Shown: positions 35,814-45,901, counted from the first letter of the stretch. The stretch: DNA of 64,000 nucleotides from Haloarchaeobius iranensis (GCF_900103505.1 NZ_FNIA01000012.1:46595-110594), one strand, 5' to 3'. Notes: generated by a model not told the origin, from the sequence alone. Program-made: numbers and translations.

Positions 35814-36536
35814 CTACGGGTCCAGCAGCTTCGCTTCGGCCTTGCGCAGGTGTTCGAGCAGCGTCGTCTTCGAGATGTCCATGTCGTCGGCGAGCTCGCG
35901 GGTCGAGGTGCCCCGTGGCCACTCGAAGTAGCCGGCCTCGCGGGCGTGCTCGAACACGTCGCGCTGTGCGGCGGTGAGGGTGTCGAGACGCTGTTCGCGC
36001 GGCGACCTGGTCCCCGACTCCGACGAGGTGATCGCGGAGACCGTCACCTCAGCCTCGGCCTCCTCGCGGACGCAGTCGAGCTGCGTCTGTATCTCGTTCC
36101 GCTCGCCTGCGAATCCCACCTGCCACTCCTCGCGACCGTCCTCGATGCGCACTGGTGCGCTGTGGACGAAGCCGTGCTGGAGCAGGGTCGGGCAGACCAT
36201 GTCGTTCGGGTTGTACTCGAGGAAGAACTCGCGGACCACGTTGCCCGGCGCGTTCCGCGCCCGGCCGAACCGCTGCTGGAGCTCCTGGACCTCCCCTGCG
36301 TGCTCGGTCTCCCGGATGGCGTCGAGCAGCTGCTCGACCTCGCGTTCGGTCGCACCGTAGGCGGTGAACAGTCCGTTGACCGAGTTCGTCGGTAGCGCGT
36401 CGGCTCGGGGCGAGTCGTAGATGGCGTGGGCGAGAACGCCGCCGTTACGTCGTTCTGTCGCCTCGATCGCCCAGCAGTTCGGATGCCACAGCTCCAGCGT
36501 CAGTCTCGTGCCCGGTGTCTGGTCGGCCAACGCCAT
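35814..36536 (-). CDS. HTH-10 family (Bat-like) transcriptional regulator (C)
   Basis: 240 residues. N-terminal sensory domain begins TRLTLELWHPNCWAIEATE. The C-terminal HTH-10 is LTAAQRDVFEHAREAGYFEWPRGTS with DISKTTLLEHLRKAEAK. This subtype is common near amino-acid or aromatic catabolism genes in haloarchaea; here the nearest candidates are proline dehydrogenase and the AspA-type hydrolase. ATG 36536. Confidence 0.85.
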   Translation of the reverse strand: MALADQTPGTRLTLELWHPNCWAIEATERRNGGVLAHAIYDSPRADALPTNSVNGLFTAYGATEREVEQLLDAIRETEHAGEVQELQQRFGRARNAPGNVVREFFLEYNPNDMVCPTLLQHGFVHSAPVRIEDGREEWQVGFAGERNEIQTQLDCVREEAEAEVTVSAITSSESGTRSPREQRLDTLTAAQRDVFEHAREAGYFEWPRGTSTRELADDMDISKTTLLEHLRKAEAKLLDP

Positions 36537-36645
36537 AGATTGAACAGTTCGTCCAGACGTTAGTGTGTGTCGACCAAACATACCCTGGCCGACCATGGTC
36601 GGGAGCGGGTCGACTCCTCCCGACTGGGCCGGCCTCGGTTCGAAC

Positions 36646-36653
36646 GGTTTTAC
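36646..36653 (+). promoter_or_regulatory. TATA-like box of the AspA-type gene
   Basis: GGTTTTAC centred 30 nt before ATG 36680. The same octamer precedes the ferredoxin GTG on the minus strand at 7942-7949. Confidence 0.5.
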
Positions 36654-36679
36654 TCCCCACGACCCATGGGACGTGACGA

Positions 36680-37462
36680 ATGCAGGTCACGAAGCTGGGG
36701 GAGGGTCGCGCCGAGGTCGCCGTCGTCGGCGGCATCCACGGCGACGAGCCCTGTGGTATCCGTGCCATCGAGCGACTGCTCCGCGATGCGCCCGAGGTGC
36801 GCCGACCGGTCAAGCTGGTCGTCGCGAACGAGGCGGCCGCCGAGCGGGGGGTCCGCTACGTCGAGGAGGACCTGAACCGTGCGTTCCCGGGCTATCCGGA
36901 CAGCGAGACACACGAGAAACGGCTCGCGTACGAGCTGGCCCACGAGCTGGAGGGCTGCCGGACGCTCGCGCTGCACTCCACGCAGTCCCACGCCGAACCG
37001 TTCGCCGTGGTCGACGGCGTCGACGACCTCGCCCGGACGGTCTGTCCGCGGCTGCCGGTCGCGTCGGTGGTCGAGACCGGCCGGTTCGTCGAGGGTCGTA
37101 TCTTCAAGGCGGTCCCCGACACCATCGAGGTGGAGTGCGGGCTCCAGGGTACCGAGGACGCCGCCGCGAACGGCTATCTGCTCGTGCTCTCGTTCCTGAC
37201 CGCGACCGGGGTCCTCCCGGGGGTCGCGCCCGCCAGGGACACGCCCGTGTTCCGGCTCGTCCGGCGCATCCCGAAGGGGCCCGCGAGCGAGTACGAGGTG
37301 TTCGTGGAGAACTTCGAGCGCGTCGACGAGGGGACGACGTACGCGGCCGTCGACGGCGAGTCCGTCGTCGCCGAGGAGCAGTTCTACCCGGTGTTGATGT
37401 CCTCCTCCGGCTACGAGGACGTGTTCGGCTACGCCGCCGACAGGGTCGGCTACGTCGGCTGA
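36680..37462 (+). CDS. Succinylglutamate desuccinylase/aspartoacylase family protein
   Basis: 260-residue zinc hydrolase (M14-like). Zinc ligands in GGIHGDEPCG and the downstream HSTQSH; EEDLNRAFPG carries the conserved Asn-Arg substrate site; EVECGLQG holds the catalytic Glu. Such enzymes remove acyl groups from amino acids. Start ATG 36680 is supported by the GGTTTTAC box 30 nt upstream. The exact substrate is unknown. Confidence 0.88.
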   Translation: MQVTKLGEGRAEVAVVGGIHGDEPCGIRAIERLLRDAPEVRRPVKLVVANEAAAERGVRYVEEDLNRAFPGYPDSETHEKRLAYELAHELEGCRTLALHSTQSHAEPFAVVDGVDDLARTVCPRLPVASVVETGRFVEGRIFKAVPDTIEVECGLQGTEDAAANGYLLVLSFLTATGVLPGVAPARDTPVFRLVRRIPKGPASEYEVFVENFERVDEGTTYAAVDGESVVAEEQFYPVLMSSSGYEDVFGYAADRVGYVG

Positions 37463-37542
37463 CGACTACGGTCGTTCTCGCCTCGCGTCGACCAGCGTAG
37501 CTGACCCACCCGGCCGCCGGCCGTCGCGGTCCAGTCGTGCCC

Positions 37543-38403
37543 TCAGGCACTGCTGGCCGCGGTGTCGCGGCGGCCGATGGCCGCGAGGAGCGCCTCCGGG
37601 CCGACGCCGGTGAGCGCTGCGACCTCGTCGGCCGGCCGGTCGAACGTATCGAACGCGAGCAGCGCCCCCTGGAGGCGGACGATGCGGCGACACTCGGCGT
37701 CGGTCCGTGCGGACGGGTCGAACCCTGGTTCGCCGCCCGTCGCGACCTCGACGTGGTAGCTCGCCAGCACCGCGTCGCGGTACGTGTCGTCGTCGACGGA
37801 CGTGTCGGTCTCGACGAGGGAGACGAGCCGGGCGAGGACGGCCAGGCTCGTCGAGAGCAGGTGCTCGGTGTCCGCGTCGGTCTCGTGGGCCTCCGTCGCT
37901 CCGACGGCGGCACGCTCCAGCCGCTCCAGCAGCACCGCGAGCGCGAGGTACGGGTCGGGGTCGTCGGGCTCGTACACGAGCTGGGCGAGCAGCTGCCCCT
38001 GCCAGCGGCCCGCGTTCCTGACGACCGTCTCCGCCGCGGTCCCGAGGGGGTCCTCGACGGGCAGGTCCGTGCCCGCGTCCGACAGCCCCTCGGGGGCGAG
38101 CAGTGGCACGTCGAACCGGTCGGCGTACCGACGCGCCGACGACCGGAACCGCTCCTCGGCCGGGTGGCTCAGGACGTCGGTGGCGAGGACGGTCGGCTCC
38201 GGCAGCCCGAGCGCACCCGTCGCCTGCGAGCCGAGCGAGAGCAGCGGCGAGAGGCCGGCCGCGAGCACCGCCTCGGCGGGCGTTGGGTCCTCCGTGTCGA
38301 GCTGTGCGGCGACGGTGTTCTCGACGAGGTCCTCGTCGGCGGGCTCCCCGTCGTCGGTTGGTTCCCCGTCGTCTGCGGGCTCCTCCGGTGGGTCCTCGCT
38401 CAT
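37543..38403 (-). CDS. Hypothetical haloarchaeal protein coupled to UPF0179
   Basis: 286 residues; a very acidic N-terminus (about 30 residues), then an all-helical protein (AEAVLAAGLSPLLSLGSQATG, LAVLLERLERAAVGATEAHE) and a C-terminal helix-turn-helix-like FDRPADEVAALTGVGPEALL. No enzyme motif recognised. Its ATG overlaps the UPF0179 stop by 4 nt (ATGA), implying translational coupling. Confidence 0.7.
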   Translation of the reverse strand: MSEDPPEEPADDGEPTDDGEPADEDLVENTVAAQLDTEDPTPAEAVLAAGLSPLLSLGSQATGALGLPEPTVLATDVLSHPAEERFRSSARRYADRFDVPLLAPEGLSDAGTDLPVEDPLGTAAETVVRNAGRWQGQLLAQLVYEPDDPDPYLALAVLLERLERAAVGATEAHETDADTEHLLSTSLAVLARLVSLVETDTSVDDDTYRDAVLASYHVEVATGGEPGFDPSARTDAECRRIVRLQGALLAFDTFDRPADEVAALTGVGPEALLAAIGRRDTAASSA

Positions 38404-38852
38404 GCGTCCTCTTTCGGTGCGAACTCGACCGTCGTCAGCTCGCGGTCGAGGTGGCAGTACTCGTGGGGCGGGTCGCCGACGACCTCGGCGATGCGGTGCT
38501 CCTCGTCGAGTTCGGCACCGTCGGGCTCGCAGAGCTCGTGACTCGGGCAGTCCGTGTGGGGGCACGGACCGGCGAGGTCGACCTTGCTCCCGGCGTAGGC
38601 CTGTCGCGAGGGGACGTTCGCCCGCACGCCGACGGCCTCGACCTCGACGGCGCGGACGCCCTCGTCGTGGACGGCACAGTCGAGCGTCTGTGCGTTCTGG
38701 CGCACGTCCGTCACCTGGTACTTGACGCCGTCGGTGAGGTTGAGACACTGACTGCGGTAGGGACAGCCCTCGCAGGCGCTCGCCTCGCCCTCGTAGACGA
38801 ACTGGGCCCCGGGGTCGGCGAGCCGTGCCCCGATGAGCGTGACCTTCGACAT
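38400..38852 (-). CDS. UPF0179 family protein
   Basis: 150 residues with cysteine clusters ACEGCPYRSQC and GPCPHTDCPSHELC plus a later EYCHL, consistent with a metal (zinc or Fe-S) site. This archaeal family has no established function. First gene of the two-gene operon with 37543-38403. Confidence 0.85.
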   Translation of the reverse strand: MSKVTLIGARLADPGAQFVYEGEASACEGCPYRSQCLNLTDGVKYQVTDVRQNAQTLDCAVHDEGVRAVEVEAVGVRANVPSRQAYAGSKVDLAGPCPHTDCPSHELCEPDGAELDEEHRIAEVVGDPPHEYCHLDRELTTVEFAPKEDA

Positions 38853-38877
38853 GCCGTGTCGTACGCGAGGCGTCCGG

Positions 38878-39276
38878 TTAAGACTGTCCCGTCAGCGCGT
38901 GCAGCTTCGCGATGTACTCCTCGCGCGGAACCTGGTACACGTCGTCCGGGTCGATCTCGCCGTCGGCGAACCGCTGCGCGAGTTCGACGGTGCCCGCGAC
39001 GCCCGCCTCGCGGCTCTCGAACCGGTTGGTCTCCTGCAGCTGGACGTCCGGTTCGAGGTAGAGGGTGACGTACCAGTCGCCGGAGACGGCGTCCTCGCGG
39101 GAGACGCCGGGGCGGCGGTGGTTGCGCCGGCCGCGTGTGAGGTACAGCGTCGGCAGACACGGCGCGGGGAACTCGGCCGAGTCGAACACGTCGGGGCGGT
39201 AGGCGAGGACACAGCGGCCGTCGGGCTCCTCGTTCCAGACGACCCACCCGTCGGGCAGGTCCGCGAAGTCGCTCAT
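38878..39276 (-). CDS. Conserved haloarchaeal protein, unknown function
   Basis: 132 residues with LPDGWVVWNEEPDGRCVLAYRP at the N-terminus in two parts (LPDGWVVWNEE and RCVLAYRP), then LYLTRGRRNHRRPG and GDWYVTLYLEPD. It appears single-domain and soluble. No catalytic motif recognised. Same strand as UPF0179, 25 nt upstream, so possibly the same operon. Confidence 0.7.
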   Translation of the reverse strand: MSDFADLPDGWVVWNEEPDGRCVLAYRPDVFDSAEFPAPCLPTLYLTRGRRNHRRPGVSREDAVSGDWYVTLYLEPDVQLQETNRFESREAGVAGTVELAQRFADGEIDPDDVYQVPREEYIAKLHALTGQS

Positions 39277-39399
39277 GGGCGACGGTTGGGTCGGGGCCGG
39301 TTAATGACTCCCGGTCTCGTCGGGCGAGTGGACACGGCGGGAACCGGACGACGCGTGCCGGGTGTCCGGTGGGTCGGGGAAGCACCGACAGCCGCCCGT

Positions 39400-39524
39400 A
39401 CTTAAACCCGGGTTCCAGCGGTGCCGACGCGACCCTCCGACGGTCGCTGGCTGCCTTCGTCGAACCGATTCGTTTAAACCTCAGTTGTAGTTTCGGTTCA
39501 TATCTCTTGGGGTCAACCTTATGC
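39400..39524 (+). repeat. Duplicated double-promoter module, copy 1
   Basis: Contains a TATA-like CTTAAAC (39401-39407), then GAACCGATTCGTTTAAAC (39462-39479) and TTGGGGTCAACCTTATGC (39507-39524). The same elements recur in order and at near-identical spacing 408-409 bp downstream. TTTAAAC is a good TATA box; the conserved 3' block would fall in the transcript leader just before an ATG (39521) opening a 28-codon frame that runs into the ATG of the 39604 gene. Confidence 0.75.
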
Positions 39525-39603
39525 CGCGGAGGCGACTACGTGGTCTGCACACGCCGATGACACCGGCACCGGGGCGACCGTGTCGAGGCGTGAGGAGACA
39601 CCG

Positions 39604-39753
39604 ATGAGCGACAGCCAGACCACCGACCGGACGACAGCCGAACAGGACGAGGAATCGACCGACGACCCCGACCGACTCGAGGTCTTCGACACCGTGCTGG
39701 CGGTGGTAGAGTTGACGGTGCGGATTGTCAGCCTCGTGCTGTTGCTGCCCTGA
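39604..39753 (+). CDS. Small protein with hydrophobic C-terminus
   Basis: 49 residues: an acidic first half (DSQTTDRTTAEQDEESTDDP) then a hydrophobic helix VFDTVLAVVELTVRIVSLVL ending LLP, like a tail-anchored micro-protein. Its ATG overlaps the stop of a 28-codon upstream frame (ATGA). Composition is native haloarchaeal. Lies between the two promoter repeats. Confidence 0.55.
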   Translation: MSDSQTTDRTTAEQDEESTDDPDRLEVFDTVLAVVELTVRIVSLVLLLP

Positions 39754-39807
39754 GAGGGGCGAGGTCGCCCGTCGGCGGGCGGGCGAACAGCCGTCGAGGC
39801 ACCGAGC

Positions 39808-39932
39808 ACTTATAAAGAACCGCTGTAGCGCCGACGAACGGCCGGCAGGAGGAGCGGTTCTGGCGGAACAGAACCGATTCCTTTAAACTGAGTTTTGGTC
39901 AAGGTAAATATTTGTTGGGGTCAAACTTATGC
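39808..39932 (+). repeat. Duplicated double-promoter module, copy 2
   Basis: Diverged second copy: CTTATAAAG (39809-39817), GAACCGATTCCTTTAAAC (39871-39888) and TTGGGGTCAAACTTATGC (39915-39932). 17 of 18 positions match in each of the latter two blocks. The ATG in the last block opens only a 5-codon frame (MRVRF). It is the last promoter before prkA at 40240, so it probably drives the prk operon with a long leader. Confidence 0.75.
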
Positions 39933-40054
39933 GCGTTCGCTTCTGAACTAGAGATACCACTCGGTATCCCCCGCACTGCCGGCCGTGGTGGTCCCTTCGG
40001 TCTCGAACACCGTCGAGTGGCCGTCACACGCCCGGTATTGTCACGAGCTCACAC

Positions 40055-40243
40055 ATGCCACGAAACACGGTCCGATGGATGGAGCGCGGCCGGGGCGGGC
40101 GCGCCGACGACGTAACGCGACCTGACGGGCCGTTCGTGGCGGGGACGACCGAGCAAGCGCTGGACCGGCGGCGACCCGAGAGCGCGTTCGGCCGCCCGGC
40201 GCGCGAGTCACCCGGTCCCGACGAGACACCCATGATAGCATGA
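40055..40243 (+). CDS. Possible 62-residue ORF coupled to prkA
   Basis: Open frame ending ATAGCATGA, so its stop overlaps the prkA ATG (ATGA). The Arg-rich, poorly acidic translation is unlike a normal haloarchaeal protein, so it may be a leader frame or chance. No family recognised. Confidence 0.3.
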   Translation: MPRNTVRWMERGRGGRADDVTRPDGPFVAGTTEQALDRRRPESAFGRPARESPGPDETPMIA

Positions 40244-42312
40244 CCGACACCAGAGAATCACTGGCGGAACTGAGCACCGACTACAAGGAGTCGATACCGG
40301 CGGACCTGCGCGAGACCAAGTCCTTCGAGTGGTACCTCGACGAGGTGTACGAGTCCCCGCTCGTCTCCCGGAACGCGCACCAGCGCGTCGCCGACATGTT
40401 CGACTTCTACGGCACCGAGTACGACGAGCGCGAGGGCATCGTCAAGTACCAGCTCGCCACGGAGGACCCCCTCAACGACGGGGAGAACACGTTCTACGGG
40501 AACGTCATCCACCAGTCCATCCACGAGTTCGTCAACAAGGTGAAATCCGGGGCCCGCGGACTGGGGCCGGAGCGCCGTATCAAGCTGCTGCTCGGCCCGG
40601 TCGGGTCCGGGAAGTCCCACTTCGACCGCATGGTCCGGCAGTACTTCGAGGACTACACCCTTCGCGACGACGGTCGGATGTACACGTTCCGGTGGACCAA
40701 CCTCTGTGACGTCATCCGCGACCAGGACCCCGCCGACGACGTTGTCCGGTCGCCGATGAACCAGGACCCGCTCGTGCTCCTCCCGAAGAAACAGCGCCAG
40801 GCCGTCCTCGACGACATCAACGAGGTACACGACGCGCCGTACACCATCCGGAACGAGCAGAGCCTCGACCCCGAGTCGGAGTTCTACATGGACCGCCTGC
40901 TCGAGGAGTACGACGACGACCTCGAGACGGTCCTCGGGAACCACATCGAGGTCATCCGGCTCACCGCCGACGAGAACAAGCGCCAGTGCCTGGAGACGTT
41001 CGAGCCGAAGGACAAGAAGAACCAGGACGAGACCGAGCTCACCGGCGACGTCAACTACTCGAAGATCGCCATCTACGGCGAGTCCGACCCGCGCTCGTTC
41101 GACTACTCTGGGGCGTTCTGCAACGCCAACCGCGGCATCTTCTCCGGCGAGGAGCTGCTGAAGCTCCAGCGCGAGTTCCTCTACGACTTCCTGCACGCCA
41201 CCCAGGAGATGACCATCAAGCCGAAGAACAACCCGAGAATCGACATCGACCAGGTCATCGTCGGGCGGACGAACATGCCGGAGTACAAGGACAAGAAGGG
41301 CGACGAGAAGATGGAGGCGTTCAACGACCGCACGAAGCGCATCGACTTCCCCTACGTCCTGGGCTACGAGGAGGAGGCCGACATCTACCGGAAGATGCTG
41401 AACAACGCCGACGTGCCCGACATCAACGTCGAGCCCCACACGCTGGAGATGGCGGGGCTGTTCGCGGTGCTGACCCGCATCGAGGAGCCCGACACCGGCA
41501 CCGTCGAGATGATACAGAAGGCCAAGGCCTACAACGGCGAGATCGACGACGGCGACGACATCGACGTCAAGAAGCTCCGCGACGAGGCCGAGGCCAAGGC
41601 CGAGATCGGCGAGGGTATGGAGGGCGTCTCGCCGCGGTTCATCGGCGACGAGATAGCCGAGGCCATCATGGACTCGAAGCACCGCACGCGCGGGTTCCTC
41701 TCGCCGCTGACGGTGTTCAACTTCTTCGAGGACAACCTCGAGCACCACGGCTCCATCCCCGAGGAGAACTTCGAGACGTACTACCGCTACCTCGAACTCG
41801 TCCGCGAGGAGTACAAGGCGCGCGCCATCGAGGACGTCCGCCACGCGCTCGCGTACGACGTCGACGAGATACAGCGGCAGGGCGAGAAGTACATGGACCA
41901 CGTCATGGCCTACATCGACGACGACACCATCGAGGACGCCATCACCGGCCGCGACCAGGACCCCGACGAGAAGTTCATGCGCTCCATCGAGGAGAACCTC
42001 GACATCCCCGAGGACCGCAAGGAGGACTTCCGCCAGGAGGTCTCGAACTGGGTGTCCCGGCGTGCCCGCGAGGGTGACACGTTCAACCCGCAGGACAACG
42101 AGCGCCTGCGCCGCGCCCTCGAACGCAAGCTCTGGGAGGACAAGAAACACAACATCAACTTCAGCGCCCTCGTCAGCGCCAACGAGACCGACGACGACGA
42201 GCGCAACGCCTGGGTCGACGCGCTCATCGAACAGGGCTACTCGCGCGACGGCGCGACGGAAGTGCTCGAGTTCGCCGGCGCCGAGGTCGCCAAGGCAGAG
42301 ATGGAAGACTGA
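40240..42312 (+). CDS. prkA1: PrkA-type AAA serine protein kinase (1)
   Basis: 690 residues. N-terminal AAA+ domain with Walker A GPVGSGKSHFDR (119-130) and a PrkA-type C-terminal kinase region. The closest bacterial analogues are YeaG/PrkA, induced by nitrogen starvation and stationary phase. The stop overlaps the next gene's ATG by 1 nt. First kinase of a four-gene operon with a paralogous kinase, DUF444 and SpoVR. Confidence 0.93.
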   Translation: MTDTRESLAELSTDYKESIPADLRETKSFEWYLDEVYESPLVSRNAHQRVADMFDFYGTEYDEREGIVKYQLATEDPLNDGENTFYGNVIHQSIHEFVNKVKSGARGLGPERRIKLLLGPVGSGKSHFDRMVRQYFEDYTLRDDGRMYTFRWTNLCDVIRDQDPADDVVRSPMNQDPLVLLPKKQRQAVLDDINEVHDAPYTIRNEQSLDPESEFYMDRLLEEYDDDLETVLGNHIEVIRLTADENKRQCLETFEPKDKKNQDETELTGDVNYSKIAIYGESDPRSFDYSGAFCNANRGIFSGEELLKLQREFLYDFLHATQEMTIKPKNNPRIDIDQVIVGRTNMPEYKDKKGDEKMEAFNDRTKRIDFPYVLGYEEEADIYRKMLNNADVPDINVEPHTLEMAGLFAVLTRIEEPDTGTVEMIQKAKAYNGEIDDGDDIDVKKLRDEAEAKAEIGEGMEGVSPRFIGDEIAEAIMDSKHRTRGFLSPLTVFNFFEDNLEHHGSIPEENFETYYRYLELVREEYKARAIEDVRHALAYDVDEIQRQGEKYMDHVMAYIDDDTIEDAITGRDQDPDEKFMRSIEENLDIPEDRKEDFRQEVSNWVSRRAREGDTFNPQDNERLRRALERKLWEDKKHNINFSALVSANETDDDERNAWVDALIEQGYSRDGATEVLEFAGAEVAKAEMED

Positions 42313-44600
42313 TGAGCACCGGAGACGACTACGTCACGGCGAGTGACCGCGCGCTGGAGGACACGTACGAGCCCCCGATGAGCATCGCGGAGTACATCGA
42401 CCGCGCGTTCGAGCAGCCCTCCATCGCGGCCCACGCCTCCAAGTACCTGCTGCAGGCCATCGAGGCGGCCGGGACCCGGACGGTCGTCGAGGAGGGAGAG
42501 GAGAAGGAGCGCTACCGCTTCTTCGACGACCCGTACAACGACGGCGAGCACGCGGTGCTCGGCAACACGGACGTGCTCAACTCGTTCGTCGACGACCTGC
42601 GCTCCATCGCGGCGGGGCGTGGCAAGCACGAGAAGATACTCTGGTTCGACGGCCCGACGGCCACGGGCAAGTCCGAGCTGAAGCGCTGTCTCGTCAACGG
42701 ACTGCGCGAGTACTCGAAGACGGAGGCGGGCAGGCGCTACACCGTCGAGTGGAACGTCGCGGCCGCCGAGGGCAGCAGTCGCGGCCTGAGCTACGGCGAC
42801 GACCTCGGCGGCGAGGACGAGACCGACTGGTACGAGTCGCCCGTGCAGGTGCACCCGCTGTCGGTCCTCCCCGAATCCGTCCGGGCGGACCTGCTCGCGG
42901 AGATGAACGACGGTGTCGACTCCGACGTCCCCGTCCGCGTCGAGGAGCGACTCGACCCCTTCAGCCGCGAGGCGTACGACTACCTGGAGGAGCGCTACCG
43001 TCGCGAGGGTCGGGACGACCTCTTCTCGGCCATCGCCGACAGCCGGCACCTCCGTGTGAAGAACTACGTCGTCGACGTTGGCCAGGGCATCGGGGTGCTC
43101 CACAGCGAGGACGACGGCTCGCCGAAGGAGCGCCTCGTCGGCTCGTGGATGCACGGGATGCTCCAGAAGCTGGACTCCCGCGGCCGGAAGAACCCGCAGG
43201 CGTTCTCCTACGACGGCGTGCTCTCGCAGGGCAACGGCCTGCTCACCATCGTCGAGGACGCCGCCCAGCACGCCGACCTGCTCCAGAAACTGCTGAACGT
43301 GCCCGACGAGGGCACCGTCAAGCTCGACAAGGGCATCGGGATGGACGTCGACACGCAGCTGGTCATCATCTCGAACCCCGACCTGGAGGCGACGCTGAAC
43401 CAGCACGCCGACCGGCAGGGGATGGACCCGCTGAAGGCGCTGAAGCGGCGGCTCGACAAGCACGAGTTCACCTACCTGACGAACCTCTCGCTGGAGACCG
43501 AGCTCATACGGCGGGAGCTGACCGGCGAGACGGCCGTCTGGACCGCCGAGTCCTACGACGAGCTCGCCGACCAGATCCGCCAGCCGGTGACGGTGTCGGT
43601 CAAGCGCGCGTCCGACCGGCTCACCGACCGGGAGTTCGCCCCGCACGCCATCGAGGCGGCGGCGCTGTACAGCGTCGTCACCCGGCTCGACGACGAGGAC
43701 CTGCCGACGGGGCTCGACCTCGTCGACAAGGCCGTCCTCTTCGACCGGGGCTACCTCCAGGAGGGCGACACCCGGCGCGACGCCGAGGAGTTCGAGTTCG
43801 CGACCGACCCGAAAGACGGCACCCACGGCATCCCCGTGACGTACACCCGAGACGTGCTCGCGGACCTGCTCCACGAGGACACCGACCGGCACCACGCCGA
43901 CCTGCCCGTCGAGGACGTCCTCATGCCGCGTGACGTGCTGAACGCGATGGTGGAGAACCTGGTGAGCGCGCCGGTGTTCTCGACCGGCGAGCGCACCGAG
44001 TTCGAGTCCCGCGTCGCCCAGGTGAAGAACCACGTGTTCGACGCCCAAGAGCAGGACGTCGTCGACGCGATGCTCCACGACAGCACCGTCGACGAAGCGA
44101 CGGTCGCGGAGTACGTCGAGCACGTGTACGCCTGGGAGACCGACGAGTCCATCGTCAACGACCGCGGCGAGCGCGAGGAGCCGGACCCGCTGAAGATGAA
44201 GGTGTTCGAGGTCGAGCACCTCGGTCGCTTCGACGAGACCGAGTACGAGGGCGACGAGCCCAGCGACGCCGTGGCCGACTTCCGCCGGGAGAAGATCATC
44301 ACGGCGCTGAACCGCCACGCCTGGGAGCACCGCGACGAGGACTTCGCCATCGAGGACGTCGACCTGGCCGCCATCCCGGTCGTCCAGGCGGTGCTGGAGT
44401 CGAACGACTGGGACGATGTCCGACGCACTTACGAGGACCTCGAGCCGAGCCAGTGGGACGACCCGCCGAGTGGCACCGAGACCGCCGACCTCAAGGAAAA
44501 GACCGTCGACGCGATGGTCGACCTGCAGGGCTACTCCGAGGCGTCGGCCGAACTGACCAGCAGACACGTCATGGGACAGGTGGCATACAGATGGGACTGA
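42312..44600 (+). CDS. prkA2: PrkA-type AAA serine protein kinase (2)
   Basis: 762 residues, paralogous to PrkA1. Walker [13 protein letters not shown] (114-125) differs from the first copy. The C-terminal half contains [20 protein letters not shown] and helical stretches. Two kinases in tandem suggest a hetero-oligomer or cross-phosphorylation. Its last 10 nt overlap the DUF444 start. Confidence 0.9.
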   Translation: MSTGDDYVTASDRALEDTYEPPMSIAEYIDRAFEQPSIAAHASKYLLQAIEAAGTRTVVEEGEEKERYRFFDDPYNDGEHAVLGNTDVLNSFVDDLRSIAAGRGKHEKILWFDGPTATGKSELKRCLVNGLREYSKTEAGRRYTVEWNVAAAEGSSRGLSYGDDLGGEDETDWYESPVQVHPLSVLPESVRADLLAEMNDGVDSDVPVRVEERLDPFSREAYDYLEERYRREGRDDLFSAIADSRHLRVKNYVVDVGQGIGVLHSEDDGSPKERLVGSWMHGMLQKLDSRGRKNPQAFSYDGVLSQGNGLLTIVEDAAQHADLLQKLLNVPDEGTVKLDKGIGMDVDTQLVIISNPDLEATLNQHADRQGMDPLKALKRRLDKHEFTYLTNLSLETELIRRELTGETAVWTAESYDELADQIRQPVTVSVKRASDRLTDREFAPHAIEAAALYSVVTRLDDEDLPTGLDLVDKAVLFDRGYLQEGDTRRDAEEFEFATDPKDGTHGIPVTYTRDVLADLLHEDTDRHHADLPVEDVLMPRDVLNAMVENLVSAPVFSTGERTEFESRVAQVKNHVFDAQEQDVVDAMLHDSTVDEATVAEYVEHVYAWETDESIVNDRGEREEPDPLKMKVFEVEHLGRFDETEYEGDEPSDAVADFRREKIITALNRHAWEHRDEDFAIEDVDLAAIPVVQAVLESNDWDDVRRTYEDLEPSQWDDPPSGTETADLKEKTVDAMVDLQGYSEASAELTSRHVMGQVAYRWD

Positions 44601-45901
44601 AAGAGGACCTCGACCGGTTCAGGGAGGTCGGCGAACAGCGCCGCGAGGACCTGAAGGAGTTCATCCAGTACGGCGAACTCGGCCGCAGCGGCGCGGACGA
44701 GGTGAAGATCCCGATCAAGATCGTCGACCTGCCGAGCTTCGAGTACGACCAGCGCGACCAGGGTGGCGTCGGCCAGGGCGACGCGGACGTGGGCGACCCC
44801 GTCGGCCAGCCCCAGCCACAGCCGGGCGAGGGCGACGAGGGCGACCCCGGCGAGGAGGGCGGCGAGCACGAGTACTACGAGATGGACCCCGAGGAGTTCG
44901 CCGAGGAGCTCGACGAGGAGCTCGGGCTCGACCTCGAACCGAAGGGCAAGCGCGTCGTCGAGGAGAAGGAGGGACCCTTCACCGACATCACCCGGAGCGG
45001 CCCGGACTCGACGCTCGACTTCGAGCGGATGTTCAAGGAGGGGCTCAAGCGCAAGCTCTCGATGGACTTCGACGAGGAGTTCCTGCGGGAAGTGCTGAAG
45101 ATCGACGGCTGGGGGCCGCGCAAGGCGTTCGAGTGGGCACGCGGCGAGAACCTGCCCGTCTCGATGGCGTGGCTGGACGACGCCTACGAGGAGATACCGC
45201 GCGACGAGCGCACGAAGTGGGAGTCCTTCGAGACGGTCGAGGAGAACGTCGAGCGCGAGACGGTCACCGAGAAGATACGGCGCGAGGGCATCAAGCACGT
45301 GCCGTTCCGCCGCGAGGACGAGCGCTACCGCCACCCCGAGATCATCGAGGAGAAGGAGAAGAACGTCGTCGTCGTCAACATCCGCGACGTGAGCGGCTCG
45401 ATGCGGGAGAAGAAGCGCGAGCTGGTCGAGCGCACCTTCACGCCGCTCGACTGGTACCTCACCGGGAAGTACGACAACGCGGTGTTCGTCTACATCGCCC
45501 ACGACGCCGACGCGTGGGAGGTCGAGCGCGAGGAGTTCTTCGGCATCCGCTCCGGTGGCGGGACGAAGATATCCAGCGCGTACGAACTCGCCGCGGAGCT
45601 GCTGGAGTCGTACCCGTTCAGCGAGTGGAACCGGTACGTGTTCGCGGCCGGCGACTCGGAGAACTCCAGCAACGACACCGAGGAGCGGGTCATCCCGATG
45701 ATGGAGCAGATTCCGGCGAACCTCCACGCCTACGTGGAGACCCAGCCCACCGGCACCGCCATCAACGCGACCCACGCCGAGGAGGTCGAGTCCCACTTCG
45801 GCGACAGCGACGACGTGGCCGTCGCGTACGTCACCGGCCCCGAGGACGTCACCGACGCCATCTACACCATCCTCTCCACGGAGGGGGATTCAGATGAGTA
45901 A
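44591..45901 (+). CDS. yeaH: DUF444 (YeaH/YhbH) protein with von Willebrand A domain
   Basis: 436 residues. A Pro/Gln/Gly/Asp-rich linker (about 55-95) precedes the C-terminal vWA domain, whose MIDAS is DVSGS (D266, S268, S270) with a GGGTK loop later. In bacteria YeaH is cotranscribed with YeaG. Likely a partner or substrate of the PrkA kinases. ATG 44591 overlaps prkA2; its 3' end overlaps spoVR by 8 nt. Confidence 0.92.
   Translation: MGLKEDLDRFREVGEQRREDLKEFIQYGELGRSGADEVKIPIKIVDLPSFEYDQRDQGGVGQGDADVGDPVGQPQPQPGEGDEGDPGEEGGEHEYYEMDPEEFAEELDEELGLDLEPKGKRVVEEKEGPFTDITRSGPDSTLDFERMFKEGLKRKLSMDFDEEFLREVLKIDGWGPRKAFEWARGENLPVSMAWLDDAYEEIPRDERTKWESFETVEENVERETVTEKIRREGIKHVPFRREDERYRHPEIIEEKEKNVVVVNIRDVSGSMREKKRELVERTFTPLDWYLTGKYDNAVFVYIAHDADAWEVEREEFFGIRSGGGTKISSAYELAAELLESYPFSEWNRYVFAAGDSENSSNDTEERVIPMMEQIPANLHAYVETQPTGTAINATHAEEVESHFGDSDDVAVAYVTGPEDVTDAIYTILSTEGDSDE

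Noticed and set aside
42237..44567. 776-codon open frame antisense to prkA2
   Set aside because: A shadow of the GC-rich codon pattern; the sense protein has Walker A and family-wide conservation, the antisense is Val/Arg/Leu-biased.
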